NCBI GenBank assembly: GCA_019749805.1
Contig: JAIEPH010000028.1
Coordinates: 22,350 to 86,349 of the forward strand
Reading direction: 5' to 3'
DNA length: 64,000 nt
Origin: Mycobacteriaceae bacterium
GTDB lineage: Bacteria; Actinomycetota; Actinomycetes; Mycobacteriales; Mycobacteriaceae
This document shows positions 45,428 to 53,864 of the stretch, piece after piece. A model generated the notes under the pieces. That model had not been told where the DNA came from. It worked only from the letters and a program-made list of their open reading frames with translations, and searched no databases. Position numbers and translations under genes: made by a program. Numbering within the stretch: the stretch's first letter is position 1; every line of letters begins with the position of its first letter.

Positions 45428-46610
45428 AACGCGCAGCGGCGTCCCCACCTACGGGTCGAACATCTACACCACCGACGCGATCGTCGACCCGTACCCGCAC
45501 TACGCCGCCCTGCGCAGGCTTGGGCCCGTCGTCTGGCTGTCCAGACACCGCGTGTACGCATTGCCGACGTTCGCCGAATGCAAGGCGGTGCTGCGCGACG
45601 ACACGGTCTTCGCCTCCGAAAAGGGCGTGGCGCTCAACGCGCTGACCAATCGGCTGTCCCGCGGCACGACGCTGGTGAGTGACGGTGCCGAACACGACCA
45701 GCGACGCAAGCTGGTCGCGCACCGCCTGCTGCCCCGAGCCCTGCGCGGCATCGACGACGACGTTCAGAGGCAGGCCGCTCGGGTGGTCGACGCCGCGCTG
45801 ACCCGCGGCGAAGTGGACGGTGTCGAGGACCTCGCCTACGCATTGCCGATGGCGGTCGTGCCCGACCTGATCGGCTGGCCGCGCGAACAGCGCACCCATC
45901 TGCTGTCTTGGGGCGCAGCTACTTTCGACGTCCTCGGCCCGATGAACAGGCGAGCGATGAGGTCGATACCGGCGAGCCTTCGCATGCTCGCCTATGCCCG
46001 ACGGGTGGTGCGTGACCGCAGTCTGATCGAGGGCAGCGTCGGCCATGAGGTGCTGCTAGCGGCCGACGCCGGCAACGTCTCCCTCGCCGAGTGCGCCCCG
46101 CTGATGATCGACTACATCGCCCCATCGCTCGACACCACGATCAGCGCGATCTCCAATGCGCTGCACCTGTTCGCCTCGCACCCCGACCAGTGGCAGCTGC
46201 TCAGGGAGGATCCTGGGATCATCCCCGCCGCGGTCAACGAGATCGTCCGCTTCGAGTCGCCGCTGCGGGCGTTCGGCCGCCGCGTCACCGTCGACGCCGA
46301 CATCGCCGGACACCGGATACCCGCGGGTGCACAGGTCCTGGTGCTCTACTCCTCGGCCAATCGCGACGAACTCGAATGGGATGCTCCCGACACGTTCGAC
46401 ATCCGGCGCGACGCCACTCGCCACCTCGGGTTCGGTCACGGCGCCCACGCATGCGCGGGACAAGGGTTGGCGCGGTTGGAGACCCAGGCGATGCTGCGAG
46501 CGCTGGTCGAGCGTGTCGAACGGATCGAGTTGTCGGGGCCGCCAACGTGGGCGCTCAACAACATCATCCGCCGACACGAACGGCTACCCCTCAGGCTGAT
46601 CGCCGCCTGA
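45420..46610 (+). CDS. Cytochrome P450, last gene of the meta-cleavage operon
   Basis: 396 residues, starting 8 nt inside the hydroxylase gene. Heme-binding motif FGHGAHACAGQGLARLE with the Cys ligand; ExxR in VNEIVRFESPLRAFGR. The I helix reads IAPSLDTTISAI: Ser replaces the usual Gly of AGxDT while the acid-Thr pair is kept. No redox partner gene is adjacent; the nearest ferredoxin is at 60744. It probably performs an upstream hydroxylation of the same substrate channelled to the ring-cleavage steps. Confidence 0.9.
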   Translation: MLKTRSGVPTYGSNIYTTDAIVDPYPHYAALRRLGPVVWLSRHRVYALPTFAECKAVLRDDTVFASEKGVALNALTNRLSRGTTLVSDGAEHDQRRKLVAHRLLPRALRGIDDDVQRQAARVVDAALTRGEVDGVEDLAYALPMAVVPDLIGWPREQRTHLLSWGAATFDVLGPMNRRAMRSIPASLRMLAYARRVVRDRSLIEGSVGHEVLLAADAGNVSLAECAPLMIDYIAPSLDTTISAISNALHLFASHPDQWQLLREDPGIIPAAVNEIVRFESPLRAFGRRVTVDADIAGHRIPAGAQVLVLYSSANRDELEWDAPDTFDIRRDATRHLGFGHGAHACAGQGLARLETQAMLRALVERVERIELSGPPTWALNNIIRRHERLPLRLIAA

Positions 46611-46617
46611 TCACTCC

Positions 46618-47538
46618 TCAACTCGCGGCCTTGATCACCGAGTTGCCGAAACGTTCGATGGTCTCCAACACGTGCGCCAGGTTGTCGCCCGGCAGGCCGA
46701 CCTGGACCCACGTGACACCCACCGCCGCAAGCTTTTCCAGACCCGTGAGATACGCGTCGGCGTTGAAGTCGTCACCTCCTGGGCTCCCGCCGTCGGGGTT
46801 GGTGAACGTGATGTCGATCCCCGCGAAGTCCCGGCCCGCGTCATCGAACCTGCGGCGCAGATCCTCGACGCCCTCGGCGAGTGTGCCCGCATCCATGACC
46901 GCGGTGCGCGCGGTCTGAGCGAGCATCGCAGGCGCCGGGAACGGGCACCAGCCGTCGCCGTGCAGGACGACGCGCTTGCGCGCGGCCGAGGTATTGCCTC
47001 CGATCCAGATCGGCGGATGCGGTGAGCTCACCGGTCTCGGGTGAGCAGTGATTCCCTTGGCACTGAAATGCCTTCCCTCATAGGAGAAGTCGTCGGTAGT
47101 CCAGATGCCCCTGATCACCTCGAGAGCCTCTTCGAACAAGGCCGCGCGTTCGTCGAAGTCCACGCCCAGCGCGGTGAACTCCCGCTTGAGGTAACCGACG
47201 CCGACTCCGAGGGTGAACCGGCCGTCGGACAGCAGATCGAGCGTCGCGCCTGCCTTGGCCACCACGAACGGATTGCGGTACGGCAGCACGACGATGTTGG
47301 GGATCAGCCGCAGCGTCGTCGTCCGCGCCGCGGCGTAGCCCATCGCCACGAACGGGTCCACCGCGTCGTGCCCGCCGGACTCCAGCCACCGCTGTGACGG
47401 CGCCGGGTGATCGGTGAACCCGAAACCGTGGAACCCGGCCGCCTCGGCCGCCGCCGCGACGGCGGCGATGCCCGAACCGGTCACCAGCTCCGGGTTGTAC
47501 GGATGGCTGTGCATCGGGTGGGTGAACGTGAACCGCAT
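46618..47538 (-). CDS. LLM-class F420-dependent oxidoreductase
   Basis: 306 residues from the ATG at 47538, preceded by GGAAGCGGAG; longer readings lack a ribosome-binding site. Features of the LLM barrel include FGFTDHPAPS, LDLLSDGRFTLGVGVGYLKREFTALGVDF and PIWIGGNTSAARKRVVLHGDGW. The gene is divergent from the MaoC-like and second LLM gene. A TTCTC/GAGAA palindrome lies between. The substrate is unknown. Confidence 0.85.
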   Translation of the reverse strand: MRFTFTHPMHSHPYNPELVTGSGIAAVAAAAEAAGFHGFGFTDHPAPSQRWLESGGHDAVDPFVAMGYAAARTTTLRLIPNIVVLPYRNPFVVAKAGATLDLLSDGRFTLGVGVGYLKREFTALGVDFDERAALFEEALEVIRGIWTTDDFSYEGRHFSAKGITAHPRPVSSPHPPIWIGGNTSAARKRVVLHGDGWCPFPAPAMLAQTARTAVMDAGTLAEGVEDLRRRFDDAGRDFAGIDITFTNPDGGSPGGDDFNADAYLTGLEKLAAVGVTWVQVGLPGDNLAHVLETIERFGNSVIKAAS

Positions 47539-47590
47539 GTAGTGCTCCGCTTCCGCGCGGCCGAGCCGCGCATTCAACACTAGAACTATC

Positions 47591-47607
47591 TTCTCGATTT
47601 CTGAGAA
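47591..47607. promoter_or_regulatory. Candidate operator between divergent LLM and MaoC-like genes
   Basis: TTCTC-N7-GAGAA, perfect 5-bp arms, in the 130-base divergent gap. No regulator gene adjoins it. Confidence 0.4.
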
Positions 47608-47668
47608 TGTCGTTACCATGCGAATCACGGAAAGTACAGGGTTCACCGCCGCAGAAGGGTCATCGAGC

Positions 47669-48505
47669 ATGAGCGAGACGACGGTGTCCCCCGTCCGGCA
47701 CGGCCCGTTCGCCGGCCGCCTCGACCCCGAGACGATCGCGCGCTACACCGCGGCCACCGGCGACCGGACCTCATCGGTGCTCGACGGCCTCGCGACGCCC
47801 GCGATGTTCCCGGTGATTTTGGTGTTCACCCCGAACGAGGCGGCCAGGGGCGACCTGCCCGAGTCGATTTGGCGGCGCGTTCGCGGCGGGGTGCACGGCG
47901 CACACGACATCGTGCTGCACCGGCCGCTGCTCCCCGGTGAGCCGCTGCAGACGTGGTCGCAGATATCGGCGGTGCGGACGTCGCGGGCCGGCACGCAGGT
48001 CGTGATGCACTTCGAGCAGGTCGGCGCGGACGGCGCCCTCGCCGCCGAACAGTGGTGGACGATGGTGCTGCTTGGCCTCGACGGCGTCGCCGATTTCGGG
48101 GCCGCACCCGCCGACTACCGCTTTCCCGACGACGCACGGTCGCGTCCTGTCGGATCCGTGACCCACCACATCGGCGCCGACGTGGCGCACCGCTACGCCG
48201 AGGTGTCCGGCGACTGGTCGGCACATCACTTCGACATCGAGGCGGCGCGCGCAGCAGGTTTCGACTTCGTGTTCGCCCACGGGCTGTGCACGATGGCTAT
48301 CTGCACCCACCGCGTTCTCGGCCTGTTGGGGGTCGACGATCCTGGCCTGGTTCGGCGCGTCGCGGGGCGGTTCGGGTCGCCTACTCCCCTCGATTGCGAT
48401 CTGAACGTGAATGTTTTCGGCATCTCGGGCCATTCGTTCGCGTTTGAAGCAGAGGCGAACGGCACGACGACCATCAGCCACGGACGATTGGAGCTGCGGA
48501 CATGA
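47669..48505 (+). CDS. MaoC-like (R)-hydratase/dehydratase-family protein
   Basis: 278 residues from the ATG at 47669, which follows AGAAGGG; an ATG at 47618 would add 17 residues without a good site. The N-terminal hotdog half (PETIARYTAATGDRTSS) lacks catalytic residues. The C-terminal half has the hydratase-2 motif YAEVSGDWSAHHFDIEAARAAGFDFVFAHGLCTMA, although the usual Asp/His pair is slightly altered (SGDWSAHH). It likely hydrates an enoyl-CoA or dehydrates a hydroxyacyl-CoA. It overlaps the following LLM gene by 4 nt. Confidence 0.82.
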   Translation: MSETTVSPVRHGPFAGRLDPETIARYTAATGDRTSSVLDGLATPAMFPVILVFTPNEAARGDLPESIWRRVRGGVHGAHDIVLHRPLLPGEPLQTWSQISAVRTSRAGTQVVMHFEQVGADGALAAEQWWTMVLLGLDGVADFGAAPADYRFPDDARSRPVGSVTHHIGADVAHRYAEVSGDWSAHHFDIEAARAAGFDFVFAHGLCTMAICTHRVLGLLGVDDPGLVRRVAGRFGSPTPLDCDLNVNVFGISGHSFAFEAEANGTTTISHGRLELRT

Positions 48506-49434
48506 ACAAGCCGGAGATCGGGGTGTACCTGCCTCAGATGGGCTTCACCTACGAGCAGGTGCTGCATCGGACGCTGCGGTGCGAACAACTCGGAATCGAC
48601 TCGATCTGGCTCTACGACCACCTCTACGCACCCGGCATGCCGGAATACCCGTCGATGGAGGCGTGGACGCTGGCCACCGCGCTGCTCAGCCGCACCGAGC
48701 GTATCCGGGTCGGACACATGGTGTTATGCAACCAGTTTCGCCATCCCGCGGTGCTGGCCAAGATGGCGACCACGCTGGATCAGATCTCGGCGGGCAGGCT
48801 CGCGCTCGGCATCGGCAGCGGTTCCATCGAGGATGAGCACTCCCGCCTCGGGTTGCCGTGGGGCACGTTCGCCGAACGGTCCGAACGCCTCGGCGAGACG
48901 CTGCAGATACTGCATCAGGCCTTCGCCGACGAGGTGATCGATTTCAGCGGAGAGCATTTCGTCGTCAAGGACATGCCCATCAAACCCGGCCCGGCGCAGC
49001 AGCCCCGACCACCGATCGTCGTCGGCGGGGTCGGCGAGAAGCACACACTGCCGTTGGTCGCACGCTACGCCGACGTCTGGAATGTCCCGACGTATGCGTT
49101 GGGCGAACTCGAGCACAAGATCTCCGTGTTGCGGGCGCTGTGCGACGCGATCGGCCGCGACCCGTCGACGATCGTGATGTCGATCGAGGCGGTGATGGCT
49201 TTGGCCGCCGACGACACATCTCTGCCCGGTGTGCGCGAGCTCGCCGAGAAGCGTTTCGGCGTACCGGCGTTCGGGCTCGAGGAAGGCGGTCTCGTCGGCA
49301 CGCCACCGGCGATCGTCGACCGGTTACACCACCTGCAGGAATTGGGTTTCGGCCAGATCGTGTTGTTCACCCACGACCGCGGATCCGACGAGACACTCGA
49401 CCTGCTCGCCGCCGAGGTGGTCGCAAACCTCTGA
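48502..49434 (+). CDS. LLM-class F420-dependent oxidoreductase
   Basis: 310 residues, ATG overlapping the MaoC-like stop. LLM landmarks: IGVYLPQMGFTYEQVLHRTLRCEQLGIDSIWLYDHL (as separate strand and helix), LDQISAGRLALGIGSGSIEDEHSRLG, and PPIVVGGVGEKHTLPLVARYADVWNVP. Together with the MaoC-like enzyme it may reduce or oxidise a CoA-linked intermediate. The 80 bases after it contain no recognisable signal before the convergent acyl-CoA dehydrogenase. Confidence 0.85.
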   Translation: MNKPEIGVYLPQMGFTYEQVLHRTLRCEQLGIDSIWLYDHLYAPGMPEYPSMEAWTLATALLSRTERIRVGHMVLCNQFRHPAVLAKMATTLDQISAGRLALGIGSGSIEDEHSRLGLPWGTFAERSERLGETLQILHQAFADEVIDFSGEHFVVKDMPIKPGPAQQPRPPIVVGGVGEKHTLPLVARYADVWNVPTYALGELEHKISVLRALCDAIGRDPSTIVMSIEAVMALAADDTSLPGVRELAEKRFGVPAFGLEEGGLVGTPPAIVDRLHHLQELGFGQIVLFTHDRGSDETLDLLAAEVVANL

Positions 49435-49514
49435 CTTCATCTCGCCCGAACGTGGGTTACCCGCACGCTCTGGCGGTCAATGTGTGCGTCAAGCCCACAC
49501 TCGACGCTCGAAAA

Positions 49515-50672
49515 CTAGCGCTTCACCGGCGGCGCGTACGCGGGCCGACCGAGGCCCAAAGCGTGCTGGGCGATCATGTTGCGGAACACCTCGAGCGTTC
49601 CGCCGTAGATTCCGGTCGGTCCCGCCAATCGGAAGACGTACTCGGCTCCGCCGTCGGCCTGAGCCCCGTGCGCGTCGACGGGCAACGTCGACACCGTGCC
49701 CTGGATGTCCATCAGGTCCAGCGACACGTCACGCATGGTTTGCGCGTTGGCGACCCGGCCGAACATGTCGGGTGTGCTCATCGCCGCCTCCATGCGCGCG
49801 ATGCCGCGTCCGAGCCGATATTTCACCGCATCGTCATCACCGACCAACGGCGCGACTTTGTCGACGACCTCGGCGAGCAACACCAGGTGCTCGGCCATGG
49901 CCGCGATCTTCTGCAGACCGTCGGTTCCGCGTTCGACGGTGCCGTGCTCGTCGTTGAGCGCATCCCGCAGCACGGTCCAGCCGCCATTGACCTCACCGAC
50001 GCGGTACCGGTCCTCGACGCGCACATCGCTGTAGTACGTGATGTTCGTGCGGTCGCCATCCACGGTGCGCAGCGGCTGGATCTCCACACCCGGCGAGTCC
50101 AATGGGACCAGGAACATCGTGAGGCTCTGATGTTTCGGCGCGGAGGGATCGGTGTTTGTGATCAGGAAGACGTATGCGGCGTTCTGCGCATTGGAGGTGA
50201 ACATCTTCGAGCCGTTGATGATCCAACCGTCACCGTCGCGGACTGCGCGCGTCTTGCAGGTGGCCACATCCGATCCGCCTTCGGGTTCGGTGTAGCCCAG
50301 GCACAGGCGGATCCGACCCGTCAGGGCACGCTCCAGCACCTCCGCCTTGAGCTCGTCGGAGCCGAAGTCTCGTACCGCCCGCGCGACCATCGCCGTCGTA
50401 CCCCAGTGAAACCACGGCGTGTGCGCGCGGCCGATCTCGAGGTTCCAGAGCCGGCGTCGCAGGCGGCTGAACCCGCCGTCGGCTTCGTCGTTGAACTCGG
50501 CGGCCAGATAGCCGGCCTCACCGAGCGCGAGATGAACGCCTTCGTCGAAGTTCTCCCCCGTCTCGCGGTCCCGCCGGATCACCTCATCGGTCACCAGGGT
50601 CGTCAGCAGCGTCCGGAGCTCGTCCTGGAAGGCCTGGTCGTCGGCAGACAATTCGACGCGGGAGAAGTCCAC
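49515..50672 (-). CDS. Acyl-CoA dehydrogenase under palindromic promoter copy C
   Basis: 385 residues from the GTG at 50672; the in-frame extension to 50759 runs through the promoter element. Acyl-CoA dehydrogenase motifs are LCLGYTEPEGGSDVATCKTRAV, WIINGSKMFTSNAQNAAY, LNDEHGTVERGTDGLQK and a C-terminal GPTGIYGGTLEVFRNMIAQHALGLGR. The size and EP-rich active loop resemble FadE members acting on bulky or branched substrates. The GTG lies exactly 6 bases beyond the left arm of the element, so it should be leaderless. It forms a single-gene unit. Confidence 0.9.
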   Translation of the reverse strand: MDFSRVELSADDQAFQDELRTLLTTLVTDEVIRRDRETGENFDEGVHLALGEAGYLAAEFNDEADGGFSRLRRRLWNLEIGRAHTPWFHWGTTAMVARAVRDFGSDELKAEVLERALTGRIRLCLGYTEPEGGSDVATCKTRAVRDGDGWIINGSKMFTSNAQNAAYVFLITNTDPSAPKHQSLTMFLVPLDSPGVEIQPLRTVDGDRTNITYYSDVRVEDRYRVGEVNGGWTVLRDALNDEHGTVERGTDGLQKIAAMAEHLVLLAEVVDKVAPLVGDDDAVKYRLGRGIARMEAAMSTPDMFGRVANAQTMRDVSLDLMDIQGTVSTLPVDAHGAQADGGAEYVFRLAGPTGIYGGTLEVFRNMIAQHALGLGRPAYAPPVKR

Positions 50673-50678
50673 GTTCCG

Positions 50679-50710
50679 AGCGTGACACTTTCTGATCGAT
50701 CTGTAAAGCC
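50679..50710 (-). promoter_or_regulatory. Palindromic bidirectional promoter element, copy C
   Basis: Left arm AGCGTGACACTT, 8 bases, right arm ATCTGTAAAGCC. Leftward reading: -35 TTTACA, 17 bases, TGT-CACGCT, +1 at the GTG of the acyl-CoA dehydrogenase. The right arm faces a decayed gene at 50729 and has lost the outer GCT. Confidence 0.7.
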
Positions 50711-50728
50711 GCTGTAGAGTCGCGTCTG

Positions 50729-50934
50729 ATGTCGACAGTTCTGAGCCAGGTGCTGGCACCGGCGATGGTGGTTGCGATATCGCCGTTCTCGGGTGCGCGG
50801 GCCGACGACCAACTCACCCGGTTCAGGAGTGGCTGCACCGACGCAGCGGACTCGTCACGGCCGCCATCCTCTTGGTGGTCGGAATCACCTTGCTGATCAT
50901 GGGAATCAGCGAGCTACAAACCGAAGGAGCATGA
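50729..50934 (+). pseudogene. Remnant of a GAP-family (LysE-like) membrane protein
   Basis: An ATG at 50729 opens MSTVLSQVLAPAMVVAISP, the typical N-terminus of GAP-family (Sap-like) membrane proteins. About 25 residues later the frame changes. The next frame gives VQEWLHRRSGLVTAAILLVV followed by ITLLIMGISELQ and a stop at 50932-50934, matching the C-terminal helix. The central 150 or so residues are missing, so this is an internally deleted, frameshifted copy. It sits between promoter copy C and the SRPBCC gene. Confidence 0.55.
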
Positions 50935-50937
50935 CCC

Positions 50938-51408
50938 GTGGGCATCGTCACCACAAGTTCGGAGACGGCTTTCAGCCAACCACCCGAGGCGATCTACGAC
51001 TTCGTGACCGATCCTGCCAACTGGACCAAGACGTATCCGGGCAGCGCACATATCGAAGGGTTGCCGGAAACCCTTCGACTCCAGATCGGCGACACGTGGG
51101 CGGAGGCCGGACCCGACGGTGACCGGATCTTCACGTGGCACTTGGCCATCGCGATGCGCCCCACGCTGTGGATGTTCAATTCGGTAGGACGCCTCGGCCA
51201 CGACCGCGATGGCAACGGAGGCATGGAGGGTCGGATCACGGTGCAGTACCACTTCACTCAGCCAGGAGAGGGGGTCACGCTGTTCACTCGAACGATGACC
51301 ATCGAGGCATACAAGCACGCCCCGTTGCCGGACGGCTTCTTCCGCACGGTCAACCCCGCGAACATCGACGCGTACCACGCCGCGGTCGCGCGGGAACTGG
51401 GCGCTTAG
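50938..51408 (+). CDS. SRPBCC/polyketide-cyclase-like protein
   Basis: 156 residues from a GTG 3 bases after the pseudogene stop. The START/SRPBCC pattern is visible: SSETAFSQPPEAIYDFVTDPANWTKTYPGS at the N-terminus, then WHLAIAMRPTLWMFN and YHFTQPGEGVTLFTRTMTIE, and a long C-terminal helix. Members bind hydrophobic ligands or catalyse cyclisation/hydration. It ends one base before the convergent esterase stop. No clear promoter of its own is visible. Confidence 0.75.
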   Translation: MGIVTTSSETAFSQPPEAIYDFVTDPANWTKTYPGSAHIEGLPETLRLQIGDTWAEAGPDGDRIFTWHLAIAMRPTLWMFNSVGRLGHDRDGNGGMEGRITVQYHFTQPGEGVTLFTRTMTIEAYKHAPLPDGFFRTVNPANIDAYHAAVARELGA

Positions 51409-51409
51409 G

Positions 51410-52330
51410 TCACCACAGCGCTTTGCGCAGCGCAGCTCCCTGGAGCTCGAACAGGCGCTGGCTGGTCTCCCACTCCGGAAGCAGCGAATCGAACCCGTGA
51501 CAGGTGCCGGGGAAGACGTGCAGTTCGGTGGCGACGCCCGCCCACATCAGCCGCAGCGCGTAGTCGAGCGCTTCGTCGCGCAACGGGTCGAGTTCCGAGC
51601 AGGTGATCAACGCACCTGCGACACCGGATAACTCGCGGATGCGTCCGGGAGCGGCGTCGAGTGGGACCGCACGGTCACCGACATAATGCCGCCACATCTG
51701 TTCGACGGCGGGTCCGTCGAACCCTGGCGTGGCGGCGAACTCGTCCTTGGACGGCGTCGGCCGATCGTCGAGCACAGGTTGGTGCAGCACCTGGTACACG
51801 ACCGGTGGCGCTGCCCCGTCGGCGGCGCACTGCGCAAGCCGAGCGGCCAGGGCCCCGCCTGCGCTGCTGCCCGCGACCGCAAGCCGGTCGGCATTCACAC
51901 CTAGCTCGGATGCGTTCTCCGCCACCCATGTCAGCACCGCCATTGCGTCCTGCAGCGCGGCCGGGTGCGGATGTTCGGGAGCCAGCCGGTAGTCGACGGA
52001 GAACACGGTGCAGCTGCCCTGTCTCGCGAACTGGACACACTGCCGGTGATCGGTGTCCAGGTTTCCGAGCACGAAAGCACCTGAGTGGCAGTAGATCACC
52101 GCGGGCGACGGGATGCCCGCACCGCGATATATGCGTATTGGAATCGAGCCGACCTCGCGTTGCTCGATCTCCACCCCGGCGGTGTTGACCGCTTTCGCGG
52201 TCTCGGCGCGGCGCTGGTTCAACGAGTCGCGGACCACACCGAGCACGCTCGATGACAGATCGATGCGGGCCGCCACCAGATGGCCCAATGCGGGGTCCAG
52301 CCGGTGTGCGAAGTCCGCGTCGGCGTTCAT
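51410..52330 (-). CDS. Hormone-sensitive-lipase-type esterase (alpha/beta hydrolase)
   Basis: 306 residues. The HSL oxyanion motif appears as YCHSGAFVLGNLDTD (HGGG replaced by HSGA). The nucleophile elbow is VAGSSAGGALAARLAQ. The Asp lies in CSELDPLRDEALDYA and the His in FPGTCHGFDSL. It is the last gene of the seven-gene operon that begins at 58238, directly after the monooxygenase. A role in hydrolysing the ester or lactone made by the Baeyer-Villiger-type enzyme is an obvious inference. Confidence 0.88.
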   Translation of the reverse strand: MNADADFAHRLDPALGHLVAARIDLSSSVLGVVRDSLNQRRAETAKAVNTAGVEIEQREVGSIPIRIYRGAGIPSPAVIYCHSGAFVLGNLDTDHRQCVQFARQGSCTVFSVDYRLAPEHPHPAALQDAMAVLTWVAENASELGVNADRLAVAGSSAGGALAARLAQCAADGAAPPVVYQVLHQPVLDDRPTPSKDEFAATPGFDGPAVEQMWRHYVGDRAVPLDAAPGRIRELSGVAGALITCSELDPLRDEALDYALRLMWAGVATELHVFPGTCHGFDSLLPEWETSQRLFELQGAALRKALW

Positions 52331-52331
52331 G

Positions 52332-53864
52332 TCAGCTCGGCGCCGGCGATCCGGCCACGGTCGTTTGTGATCCCAGCTCGACGGCGGGCCGGTACGTCGG
52401 CGGCTCGAAGGTGTAGTTGGCCGGGCGGAACCGCCGCGTCATCTCCCAGAAGACGCGTGCGCTACGCGGCCACTGAGTGACGACACGACCGTTGGGGGCG
52501 CGAAAGTAGTTGCTGCACCGGGTGAGCCACACCGTGCCCCGCATCCAGTCGTCGATCCTGGCAATGAAGTCCGACATCGTCGTGCTGCGCACCGCGACGT
52601 AGGTCTTCCGTTTGCGCCGCATGTACTTCAGGGCGCGCACGATGTAGTGGGCCTGCGCCTCCAGCATGAAGATGACGCTGTTCGAGCCGACGTTGGTGTT
52701 CGGGCCGTAGAGCATGAAGAAGTTCGGAAATCCGGGGACCGACATGCCGAGGTAGGCGAACGCCCCGTCGCGCCATGTCTCCCGCAGCGTGGTCTGGTCC
52801 TCGCCGACGACGTCGATCTGGCCGAGGTAGTCCGCGGCGGCATAGCCCGTCGCGCACAACACCGCGTCCACGTCGAGCTGACGGTCGTCGGCGGTCACCA
52901 ACGAACGAGCACGCAAAGCCCGAGCCGGACTCGACACCACCTCGACGTGCGGTTGGGTCAAGGTCTGCAGATAGTCCGTCGCGAAGACCAGCCGTTTGCA
53001 TCCGAACGGGTGTTCCGGAGTCAGCCTGCGGCGCAACTCTTCGTCGTGCACCACGGCCTCGAGGGTGCGCAGCGCGATGTCCTTGAACTCGTGCGTCTTG
53101 TCACTACCGTTTTCGATCACGCTGATGTTCGACTCACTGCGCAGCCACAACCGCGTCCGGTAGATCTTCTTGGCAAACGGAACATGGGCGAACAGCCACT
53201 TTTCGCGATCGGTGTAGGCGCGGTCGGGCTTCGGGAGAATCCACGTCGGCGACCGCTGCACCGAGTAGACCTTCTTGGCCACCTTCGCCACCTCGGGAAC
53301 CAGTTGCGCCGCCGTCGATCCCGTACCGAGAACCGCGACGTTCTTGCCTGTCAGGTCGACGGAGTGGTCCCAGCGCGCGGTGTGCATCAGCGTTCCGGTG
53401 AACGGTTCTTCCTCGGTGAGGTCGGGCAGCACCGGCTGGGTGAACAGTCCTATCGCCGATACCACCACGTCGAACGTGTGCTCCTCGCCGTTCACGGTGC
53501 TCAACTGCCAGGTCTGGGTGTCGGAATGCCACCGGGCCGAGGTGATTTCGGTGTGCAGCTGCAAATGCGGCGCGAGTTGGTAGCGCTGCGCGCAGCGTTC
53601 GAAATATTCGAGGATCTCGGATTGCCCGGACCAGAGCCGTGACCACCGGGCGTTGAGGTCGAACGAATACGAGTAAAGGTGTGACTTCACGTCGCAGGCG
53701 AGTCCCGGGTAGGTGTTGATCCGCCAGGTACCGCCGACGCCATCCTCGCGATCGAAGATTGTGAAGTCGCGAAAACCGTTCTTTTTCAGGAAGATCGCGA
53801 GCGCCAGCCCGCCCGGGCCGGCCCCGATGATGCCCACCGAGGAAGGTTTTGTCATTGGGTTCAT
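52332..53864 (-). CDS. Flavin monooxygenase, Baeyer-Villiger type
   Basis: 510 residues. It has the FAD motif VGIIGAGPGGLALAIFLKKNG, a second Rossmann motif VAVLGTGSTAAQLVPEVA for NADPH, and a fingerprint-like FTGTLMHTARWDHS, close to the FxGxxxHTxxW/P of Baeyer-Villiger monooxygenases. MFMLYGPNTNVGSNSVIFMLEAQ-like text (FFMLYGPNTNVGSN) is common in the group. It would insert oxygen into a ketone to give an ester or lactone. The gene order BVMO-esterase-SDR-ADH recalls the M. tuberculosis mymA operon. The start overlaps the SDR stop. Confidence 0.88.
   Translation of the reverse strand: MNPMTKPSSVGIIGAGPGGLALAIFLKKNGFRDFTIFDREDGVGGTWRINTYPGLACDVKSHLYSYSFDLNARWSRLWSGQSEILEYFERCAQRYQLAPHLQLHTEITSARWHSDTQTWQLSTVNGEEHTFDVVVSAIGLFTQPVLPDLTEEEPFTGTLMHTARWDHSVDLTGKNVAVLGTGSTAAQLVPEVAKVAKKVYSVQRSPTWILPKPDRAYTDREKWLFAHVPFAKKIYRTRLWLRSESNISVIENGSDKTHEFKDIALRTLEAVVHDEELRRRLTPEHPFGCKRLVFATDYLQTLTQPHVEVVSSPARALRARSLVTADDRQLDVDAVLCATGYAAADYLGQIDVVGEDQTTLRETWRDGAFAYLGMSVPGFPNFFMLYGPNTNVGSNSVIFMLEAQAHYIVRALKYMRRKRKTYVAVRSTTMSDFIARIDDWMRGTVWLTRCSNYFRAPNGRVVTQWPRSARVFWEMTRRFRPANYTFEPPTYRPAVELGSQTTVAGSPAPS

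Noticed and set aside
45420..46610. P450 I-helix PSLDTT considered as a sign of an inactive enzyme
   Set aside because: The acid-threonine pair, ExxR and heme cysteine are intact, and this variant occurs in active actinobacterial P450s as far as I recall.
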